From an uncultured Chloroflexota bacterium (lineage in GTDB: Bacteria; Chloroflexota; Anaerolineae; Aggregatilineales; Phototrophicaceae), in the NCBI GenBank assembly GCA_937988705.1, contig CALKIA010000303.1, forward strand, positions 1-14,215: a stretch of DNA of 14,215 nucleotides, given 5' to 3'. Shown one piece after another: positions 1 through 5,734 of this stretch. The translations under genes were made by a program, and so were the position numbers. The notes below the pieces were generated by a model. That model worked only from the letters and a program-made list of their open reading frames with translations. It searched no databases and had not been told where the DNA came from. Each line of letters begins with the position of its first letter. Position 1 is the stretch's first letter.

Positions 1-16
1 AGCGCGTGAGCGCGTG
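1..16. repeat. Two tandem copies of an 8-bp unit
   Basis: AGCGCGTG occurs twice in direct succession at the left edge. The array may continue outside the window, so its full length is unknown. No function can be assigned. Confidence 0.4.
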
Positions 17-21
17 AGTCA

Positions 22-45
22 AGGGACGTGCAGCACCACGTCCCT
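22..45. repeat. Palindromic element A of the GGACG..CGTCC family
   Basis: AGGGACGTG and CACGTCCCT form a perfect 9-bp inverted repeat around the 6-nt loop CAGCAC. The 20-nt core (24-43) has the same layout as three other palindromes in the window: GGACG, two variable bases, a 6-nt loop, the complementary two bases, CGTCC. It lies past the 3' end of the cdaR gene and 21 bases from the next palindrome. No T-run follows on either strand, so on its own it is not a classical terminator. Confidence 0.75.
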
Positions 46-64
46 ACGCAAGCGGCATTTGTCG

Positions 65-90
65 GGACGAGATTGATCTCGTCCTTTTTT
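65..90 (+). terminator. Palindromic element B with a T6 tail, likely intrinsic terminator reading rightward
   Basis: GGACGAG and CTCGTCC enclose ATTGAT. The outer A and T of the loop can also pair, giving an 8-bp stem with a TTGA loop. Six T follow at once (85-90), as expected for a rho-independent terminator on the plus strand. It would stop a rightward transcript from a gene left of the window, converging on cdaR. On the minus strand no T-run follows, so for the cdaR transcript it would be a stem-loop only. The core belongs to the same repeat family as elements A, C and D. Confidence 0.6.
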
Positions 91-132
91 GTTAGCTTAT
101 GAACTCTGAATTGGTGGGGGTTTGCGGCAGAG

Positions 133-1404
133 CTACGGCGCTTCTTGCGTCCCCGCTGCGCCGATCTCCACGTCGATGCCTTCCGGCAGCAGCGCAATGG
201 TCACCGATGACTGCCCGCGCCCAATCGACGCACTCAGGCTGAGCTGGTACGTCCCCGACGCGGTCAAGCCGCTCACATCCACGACGATGCTCACATCCTG
301 CGCCGTCAGGCTGTCCACAATCGGCTGTGCCCCGGTGATCAGCACGGTCACTTCCTGCGTGGCAAGGCGGTAGTCCAGCCCTTCCCGCTCGCCAATGATC
401 TCGACGGGCAGCAGGTCAAACTGGCGCGTGGTCATCTGCGTGTCAATGCCCACACTTACCGTGATCACGCCGCCCGTGAGCAGCAGCAGCCGCTCATCCG
501 GCAGTTCCAGCGCTACATCGACGGAGAAATTACTCGTCCGGTTGGAGAGATCAATCGGCGTGGTGAACACCGTGCCCGGCATATTCGCCAGCAGCGCGGG
601 CGGCCCGCTCACGACAACGACCTGCGGGCTGTAGTCGAACGTCCCGGTCAGCACATAGCCGTCAGGGAGCTCCCCGACGATGTTGGGCTGCACCCGCACC
701 TCGCGCACATCCGCGCGCGCCTGAATATTGACGATCACATGCACGCTGGACGGTTCGAGCGTCACCCCTTCGACCACATTGCCATCCGCATCAACGGGCA
801 GCGGGCGCACATCATCCTCATAGGCGACGCGCATCCCATCGAGATCGAGCTGAACCTGTGCCTCGACCACCTGCGACACGAGGCTTTCCGGCCCGCGCAC
901 GGTGATCTGCCGCGCGTCAAAGGTGATGCCTTCCAGCGAGTAGGCCAGTGCCGGTTCGCTGATCAGCGTCTCGTTGATGGCGACCAGCTTGGCTTCTTCC
1001 AGTTCCAGCCGCACGGTCACCTGCCGCGGCGAAATATCCACGACCGCCGCGTGACGTTCCGGCGCAATGCGGTATTGCAGCGGTACGGTGTATTCGCCGG
1101 GAGTTAAGCCCGTCAAATCCACCCAGACGAGGATATCGTCGACGGCGACCAGCGAGCGCATGGAGCGCTGCGCCCGCAGGCGAAAACTCGCGCTGGTGGT
1201 GATGTCGTCCAGATTCGTGATGATCAGGCCCGCATCCGGCGTGATGCGGATCGGGATGCGTTCGGCCATGCGCCACTGCTCAAAGGGATCGCTCTGCGTA
1301 ACCGCCAGCATCCACACGAGGAACGCCAGCACCAGCGACCCGGCAAACCACAGCAGGTTATGGATGAGGAGCCGCCGCACCGACGACGGGTTGCGTTCAG
1401 CCAT
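133..1404 (-). CDS. cdaR: YbbR-domain membrane protein, regulator of diadenylate cyclase
   Basis: The 423-residue protein has one N-terminal membrane helix (about residues 13-35, rich in Leu, Val, Ala and Trp). The rest is an extracytoplasmic region of about four consecutive YbbR-type beta-rich repeats (roughly 46-133, 142-226, 234-325, 332-413), each carrying a PxxVxVxGP-like or equivalent strand pattern such as ITVRGPESL and VVVSGPPAL. In Firmicutes, YbbR/CdaR sits next to CdaA and modulates its c-di-AMP output. The gene directly abuts the cdaA stop codon here, so assignment by context is strong. A GAGAAGAG ribosome binding site inside the end of cdaA supports the ATG at 1404. The stop is TAG at 133. 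The glmM gene that often follows in Firmicutes is not seen in the remaining 132 bases. Confidence 0.88.
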   Translation of the reverse strand: MAERNPSSVRRLLIHNLLWFAGSLVLAFLVWMLAVTQSDPFEQWRMAERIPIRITPDAGLIITNLDDITTSASFRLRAQRSMRSLVAVDDILVWVDLTGLTPGEYTVPLQYRIAPERHAAVVDISPRQVTVRLELEEAKLVAINETLISEPALAYSLEGITFDARQITVRGPESLVSQVVEAQVQLDLDGMRVAYEDDVRPLPVDADGNVVEGVTLEPSSVHVIVNIQARADVREVRVQPNIVGELPDGYVLTGTFDYSPQVVVVSGPPALLANMPGTVFTTPIDLSNRTSNFSVDVALELPDERLLLLTGGVITVSVGIDTQMTTRQFDLLPVEIIGEREGLDYRLATQEVTVLITGAQPIVDSLTAQDVSIVVDVSGLTASGTYQLSLSASIGRGQSSVTIALLPEGIDVEIGAAGTQEAP

Positions 1405-2274
1405 TTAGACGCTCTTCTCGCCCGCGCTGGAACGCATCCGAGCGCCGAGATCCCGCGTCCAGTCGCGCAGCCGCTGGGGCAGCGACCGATTCTGCGTGTA
1501 TTCCGGCCCGTAGAAGGCGTTGAGGATGGTGCGCAAGCGTTTGGGGTCGAGCCGCGGAATCATGCGTCCGCCGTTAGTGATCGAAATGCGCCCGGTTTCT
1601 TCGCTCACGACCACGCACACCGCGTCGCTGACTTCGCTCATGCCAATGGCCGCGCGGTGCCGCGTGCCGAGTTTCGGCGTGCCGAGGTTGCGCCCGGACG
1701 ACAGCGGCAGCACCGACGCCGCCGAGGCGATGCGCCCCGTGCCGTCGATGATGACCGCGCCATCGTGGAGTTCGGTTTTCGGCCAGAAGACGGTGAGCAG
1801 AATTTGCGGCGTGACTTCGCAGTCCATGAGCACGCCCGAGCGGATATATTCGTTCAAGCTGACGCTGCGTTCGAGGACGATCAGCGCGCCATGCCGCCGA
1901 TCCGAGAGCTTTTCCGCCGCCTGACACACATCTTCGATGATGCGGGCGCGCAGCGTTTCGTGCGGGGCGCGGTTGAACAGGAAGCCGGCCCGTCCCACCC
2001 GCTGGAACAACTGCCGCAGTTCCGGCTGGAAGATCACCGGGATGGCGATCAGCAGTGCGGTCAAGCCATTTTCCAGCAGCCAACGCACCGCCCGAAAATC
2101 GAACGCATTGGAAATCAGGGCGGCCACGCCCAACACGACGATCACGCCGCGTACCAGCGCAATCGACTGGGTGCCGCGAATGAAGAAGCTGATCCCGAAA
2201 AACACCAGCGTCACCAGCAGAATATCCGCAATGGCGCTGGGAGTTAGGCTGTTGAGCGCCCAGATCAATTCCAC
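1405..2274 (-). CDS. cdaA: Diadenylate cyclase CdaA (c-di-AMP synthase, DAC domain)
   Basis: This membrane-bound enzyme joins two ATP into cyclic di-AMP, a second messenger for potassium/osmolyte and cell-wall control. The 289-residue protein has three predicted N-terminal membrane helices (about 16-32, 37-56, 68-85), then a cytoplasmic DAC domain. Both signature motifs are intact: DGA at 171-173 (in LHDGAVII) and RHR at 205-207 (in GTRHRAAIGMSE). Length matches the CdaA family. The start is GTG at 2274, one base past the TAG of the TPR gene; a GGGCGG lies five bases upstream as a modest ribosome binding site, so translation is probably coupled. The stop abuts the cdaR start with no gap. The C-terminal tail (about 262-289) is basic and probably disordered. 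Catalytic competence is inferred from the conserved motifs. Confidence 0.96.
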   Translation of the reverse strand: MELIWALNSLTPSAIADILLVTLVFFGISFFIRGTQSIALVRGVIVVLGVAALISNAFDFRAVRWLLENGLTALLIAIPVIFQPELRQLFQRVGRAGFLFNRAPHETLRARIIEDVCQAAEKLSDRRHGALIVLERSVSLNEYIRSGVLMDCEVTPQILLTVFWPKTELHDGAVIIDGTGRIASAASVLPLSSGRNLGTPKLGTRHRAAIGMSEVSDAVCVVVSEETGRISITNGGRMIPRLDPKRLRTILNAFYGPEYTQNRSLPQRLRDWTRDLGARMRSSAGEKSV

Positions 2275-2275
2275 G

Positions 2276-4510
2276 CTAACCGCCCAATTGCGCTAGCAGC
2301 TTCTGGTACGCCTCGACGCCTTCAGGTTTGAGCGCAATGATCTGGCGGATGGTGTTGGCGGCGTCTTTGTGCAAACCGGCTTCGAGTTGCAAACCGCCGA
2401 GCGCGTCGAGCTGCACGATGGCATCGCGCTGGCGTCCAAGCTGACGATAGATGGCTGCGAGGCGTGACCGCAAGCCCGTATCATCCTGATACAGCGTGAC
2501 GAGTTCTTCGAGCGTCTGCGTGATGCGGTTGATCTGCTTGTTGCGCGCATACAGCCCGAGCAGCTTGTCCAACCGCCGGATCGCTTCCAGTTGATTCCCC
2601 TGACGGTAGTTGATGTCCACCAGCATGCGGTGGGCGCGTTCGTCGAGGGGGTCAAGCTGAATGATTTCTTCGTAGGTCTTCTGCGCCTTGCGAATGTCGA
2701 GACGCATCTGGTCGATGTCGGCGATGCGATGTTTGATGCGCACCAGTTTACCGGGCGTGGCGCTCACGCGCTGGCCAATGCGTTCGGCCACGATATAGGT
2801 TTCGCGCGACAGGTCAAAGTTGCCCAACTGGTGATGCGTATCGGCCAGATCGATATACTGGTCGAGCGCGTCTTCCCACTGCTCTTCGCTCTCCAGCAGT
2901 TCGATCAGGCTTTCGCGCACGCCCACATCCAGCGGTGCCATTTCCAAAACCTGCGTGAGGATGTCCCGGGCGCGGTCATTCTCGGCACGGGACAAGTACG
3001 TCCGCGCAATCACGTTGTACTTGGTGATCGCGTTGCGGATGCGCCCTTCCTTCATCATGACTTCGGCCATGCGCGTGTGCAGCGGCAGGTACGTCGGCGC
3101 GAATTCGACCGCGCGGTGCGACTCGTCCATCGCCAGCGTGAACAGCCCGCGCCGGATATAGCGGTCGATGACCGCAATCGACTGCGCGAGGCGATCGCCT
3201 TCGGGCGCGGTCAGGAAGTCGATAACGCCCCGTTCGCCCTGTTCGCGCAGAATTTCTTCCAGCTGGCGGCGGGTATCATCCAGACGGATCTTCCAGTCCT
3301 TGCCTTCCAGCATGATGAGCAGGCGCTTGTTGATCGCCAGAATCGCCTGTTCGTTGACTTTCTCAAACATGCCGCCGAGCTTGCGATAAATCGAGTTGAG
3401 CATCTGCTGCTCGTCATCCTCAATCGCCAACTGCGTATCGACCATCTGCAAGCACTGGAGCAGATAACGCGTCGCCTGTCGCTGCTTGTTCGATTTATAG
3501 TACGCCTGCCCGATGCCATGATAGGCGCCCGGAGCCATCTGCGGATGGTTGGTCACGTCGGTCAGCGGCTTGATCGCATCATCGGAACGATTTTGCAGGA
3601 GCAGTAAACCGCCAAGGCTCATCTTGATCGCGGGATGGCGGAGGCGATTGTCGGCGCGGGTATAGGCACTGATCGCATCGATCTGGTTGCCCTGACGATG
3701 GGCTTCCATCGCCTGCAGCGCGTCGCCAGCCACCGACATCGCTTCGCCTTCCATGACGGCCGCGGCCAGCATTCCCAGCGCGTACGACATGGCCTCGCCG
3801 AGCGGGCCGAGCGGATCGGCATCAGCGACCGCGCGCGCTTCGGGCTTCTTCTCTTTGTCAAAGCGATCTGTCTGCACCTGCGGGTCGTTCGCGGCATCGT
3901 TAGCGGGCGGCATGATCTCCCGTCCCGATTCCAGCGCGCGGATGGTGTTAAGCACCTGCGAGCTGTTCTTGTCGAGCCGCAGCGCCCGCTGCGCCGCCTT
4001 GAGCGCGGTTTCAGTGTTATTGATGCGGCGATAGTTGAACGCCAGCGTCAGATATTCGCGGATCGCCTTGTTCTTGTCGCCAATCCGCTCGTAAGCCTGC
4101 GCCAGCTTGGCATGAATCGGGATCAAACCGGGTGTCAGGCGCGTCGCCCGTTCCCAGTTACCAATCGCCTTGTCGAGATCGCGCTGGCCCAGATAGATTT
4201 CCGACACATTGACATACTGTTGTGCTGCCTCGCGCAAGCGTCCCAGCCGCTCCAGCACATCGGCGCTCTTTTCGAGCGGGATCGGGTCGTCGGGCGCGAG
4301 CTGATGGGCGCGCGTATACACTTTGAGCGCATCTTCCAAACGCCCCAATTCCAACAAACCCAAGCCGAGATGGATGTGAGCTTCGGGATCTTCCGGGAAT
4401 TCCTGAATCGCCTTCCCATAAGACGCAACGGCTAACGCCCATTCCTGATCCCAGGCGGCGTTATGACCTGCATTCATCGCTTGCTCGTAGGCTTCACGAT
4501 TTCCGGGCAT
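2276..4510 (-). CDS. Large tetratricopeptide-repeat protein encoded between argF and cdaA
   Basis: The 744-residue soluble protein has no signal peptide or membrane helix and consists almost wholly of TPR-like helical hairpins. The first block runs about 5-195, with clear repeats such as AHIHLGLGLLELGRLEDALKV. A charged, probably flexible linker (about 196-233, rich in D, K, E and P) is followed by a second block from about 236 to the end, including AHRMLVDINYRQGNQLEAIR. No catalytic domain is visible. TPR arrays bind peptides or scaffold complexes, so a role in assembling or regulating a partner is likely but the partner is not known. The ATG at 4510 lies 3 bases after the argF stop, and the TAG is one base before the cdaA GTG, so the four genes are almost certainly co-transcribed. 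Confidence 0.85.
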   Translation of the reverse strand: MPGNREAYEQAMNAGHNAAWDQEWALAVASYGKAIQEFPEDPEAHIHLGLGLLELGRLEDALKVYTRAHQLAPDDPIPLEKSADVLERLGRLREAAQQYVNVSEIYLGQRDLDKAIGNWERATRLTPGLIPIHAKLAQAYERIGDKNKAIREYLTLAFNYRRINNTETALKAAQRALRLDKNSSQVLNTIRALESGREIMPPANDAANDPQVQTDRFDKEKKPEARAVADADPLGPLGEAMSYALGMLAAAVMEGEAMSVAGDALQAMEAHRQGNQIDAISAYTRADNRLRHPAIKMSLGGLLLLQNRSDDAIKPLTDVTNHPQMAPGAYHGIGQAYYKSNKQRQATRYLLQCLQMVDTQLAIEDDEQQMLNSIYRKLGGMFEKVNEQAILAINKRLLIMLEGKDWKIRLDDTRRQLEEILREQGERGVIDFLTAPEGDRLAQSIAVIDRYIRRGLFTLAMDESHRAVEFAPTYLPLHTRMAEVMMKEGRIRNAITKYNVIARTYLSRAENDRARDILTQVLEMAPLDVGVRESLIELLESEEQWEDALDQYIDLADTHHQLGNFDLSRETYIVAERIGQRVSATPGKLVRIKHRIADIDQMRLDIRKAQKTYEEIIQLDPLDERAHRMLVDINYRQGNQLEAIRRLDKLLGLYARNKQINRITQTLEELVTLYQDDTGLRSRLAAIYRQLGRQRDAIVQLDALGGLQLEAGLHKDAANTIRQIIALKPEGVEAYQKLLAQLGG

Positions 4511-4513
4511 AGA

Positions 4514-5428
4514 TTAACTACTCGCCAGAGTTACTAAAACAGCCTTTTGTGCGTGCAGGCGGTTTTCCGCCTGCTGGAAAATTGCCGAATGTGTGCCATC
4601 TGCGACCGGGTCGGTGATTTCCTGCCCACGATGTGCGGGCAGACAGTGCAGCACGATCGCGTTCGGAGACGCATGCGCGACCAGCTCCTCGTTCACCTGA
4701 TACCCCTTGAACGCTTCGACGCGCATCGCAGTTTCGGCTTCCTGTCCCATACTGATCCATGTATCAGTATAGATCACGTCGGCATCACGCACGGCCGCGA
4801 TCGGATCATGCATCATGTTGATTTTGAAGCCCGACCGGATGTTCGCCGCGGTATCGACTACATCTTCCGAGAATTCGTAGCCGGGCGGCGATGCAATCGT
4901 GAAGTCCATCCCAAAATGCGCTGCGCCCTGCATCAGCGATGAGGCGACATTGTTGCCATCCCCCACAAACGCGACTTTGAGGCCATCGGTCGTGCCGAAG
5001 TGTTCCAGAATGGTGAGGACATCGGCCATAGCCTGACACGGATGCGCGGCATCACTCAAACCATTGATAACCGGGACGCTCGACCACTTGGCGAGTTCGA
5101 CCACATGGGCGTGCGCGAACACCCGCGCCATCACGAACTGCACATAGCCCGCCATCACGCGCGCCACATCGGCCACGCTCTCACGCTTGCCCAACCCGAT
5201 TTCATCCGGCCCAATGTACAAGGCATGTCCACCGAGGTGCTGCATCGCCATTTCGAAAGAAACGCGTGTGCGCAGCGATGGTTTTTGAAAGATCATCCCA
5301 AGGGCTTTCCCGTGGAACAACGGCTGGTTGCCGCCATTCCGCCATTCGGCTTTCAGGGTCAACGCAAGGTTCAGAATTTCCCGAAGGTCAGAACTTGACC
5401 AGTCACAGAGATCGATGAAATGTCGCAT
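4514..5428 (-). CDS. argF: Ornithine carbamoyltransferase
   Basis: The enzyme makes citrulline from ornithine and carbamoyl phosphate, in the cytoplasm, as part of arginine biosynthesis. With the start chosen here it has 304 residues, the usual length. The carbamoyl-phosphate loop is SLRTR (51-55, with Leu where many family members have Thr), and HPCQ is at 129-132. The ornithine-binding DTWISMGQE is at 222-230 and HCLPAHRGQE at 261-270. These fit an ornithine rather than an aspartate carbamoyltransferase. The reading frame is open up to 5554, but the extra 42 residues are atypical, and the extended -10 promoter at 5467-5472 places transcription start inside them, so the ATG at 5428 is preferred. 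Only a weak GAAG lies upstream. The gene heads an operon with TPR, cdaA and cdaR. Confidence 0.95.
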   Translation of the reverse strand: MRHFIDLCDWSSSDLREILNLALTLKAEWRNGGNQPLFHGKALGMIFQKPSLRTRVSFEMAMQHLGGHALYIGPDEIGLGKRESVADVARVMAGYVQFVMARVFAHAHVVELAKWSSVPVINGLSDAAHPCQAMADVLTILEHFGTTDGLKVAFVGDGNNVASSLMQGAAHFGMDFTIASPPGYEFSEDVVDTAANIRSGFKINMMHDPIAAVRDADVIYTDTWISMGQEAETAMRVEAFKGYQVNEELVAHASPNAIVLHCLPAHRGQEITDPVADGTHSAIFQQAENRLHAQKAVLVTLASS

Positions 5429-5466
5429 GCTACTTCGCTGGTGAAAAGCATATAAGTCATACATGC

Positions 5467-5495
5467 AGTATAACACGCTTGCGGCATCGGGGAAA
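5467..5495 (-). promoter_or_regulatory. Extended -10 promoter of the argF-TPR-cdaA-cdaR operon
   Basis: On the minus strand TGTTATACT gives a TGn-extended -10 (TATACT at 5467-5472, five of six to consensus). The -35 at 17 bp spacing (5490-5495, TTTCCC) is weak, which an extended -10 commonly offsets. The predicted start near 5460 gives a leader of about 32 bases before the argF ATG at 5428. No ARG-box-like operator was recognised. Confidence 0.55.
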
Positions 5496-5560
5496 CTTAA
5501 AGAGTAGCGGGCAGCAGGAAATGCCGCCCGCGCGCGCGGGACAATCAGAGGCATGGGGAA

Positions 5561-5582
5561 CGGACGCGATCAACCGCGTCCG
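5561..5582. repeat. Palindromic element C of the GGACG..CGTCC family
   Basis: CGGACGCG and CGCGTCCG form a perfect 8-bp inverted repeat around ATCAAC (20-nt core 5562-5581). Read on the minus strand its loop is GTTGAT, one base different from the ATTGAT loop of element B. It is separated from element D by 22 bases. Confidence 0.75.
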
Positions 5583-5603
5583 AGAAAAACTGTTCGTGTG
5601 TAG

Positions 5604-5623
5604 GGACGCCATTCACGGCGTCC
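5604..5623. repeat. Palindromic element D of the GGACG..CGTCC family
   Basis: GGACGCC and GGCGTCC form a perfect 7-bp stem around ATTCAC. The left flank TAGG resembles the AAGG flank of element A. It is centred 42 bp from element C. Confidence 0.75.
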
Positions 5624-5672
5624 GCTGTTTCCAACCCGACTTCACGCTGTTCTGCTCAACTACCGGCAGACC

Positions 5673-5684
5673 GCGATCAATCGC
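5673..5684. repeat. Probable degenerate fifth palindromic element
   Basis: On the minus strand GCG-ATTGAT-CGC repeats the loop of element B exactly and the inner stem of element C. Its outer arms (GGTCG and GGTC) match the family only roughly. It may be a decayed copy or chance. Confidence 0.35.
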
Positions 5685-5734
5685 CGACCAAAATATGGAG
5701 GGCGAACGCTTAACGATGCCTCAACCCCTGCGTT

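Larger units (their letters stand above)
5429..5734. other. 306-base intergenic region between polA and argF with palindromic repeats
   Basis: The region holds the argF promoter near its left end, a perfect 14-bp alternating CG palindrome (CCCGCGCGCGCGGG at 5527-5540) and two full palindromes of the GGACG..CGTCC family. A degenerate third copy lies closer to polA. An open frame crosses it on the plus strand, but its peptide merely translates the repeats and has no family resemblance. The paired hairpins could also end the polA transcript, although no strong T-run follows them on the minus strand. Confidence 0.6.

Noticed and set aside
1360..2247. A 295-codon plus-strand frame antisense to cdaA
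   Set aside because: It overlaps the DGA and RHR motifs of cdaA; its peptide is Arg/His/Gln-rich without any domain pattern.
2591..3607. A 338-codon open frame on the plus strand, antisense to the TPR gene
   Set aside because: It mirrors the codon structure of a convincing TPR gene, has no family resemblance and a composition rich in His, Arg and Phe typical of antisense shadows.
5527..5540. A 14-bp CG-rich palindrome as an operator of argF
   Set aside because: It lies upstream of the promoter and is alternating CG of low complexity; there is no sign of an ARG-box-like pattern.
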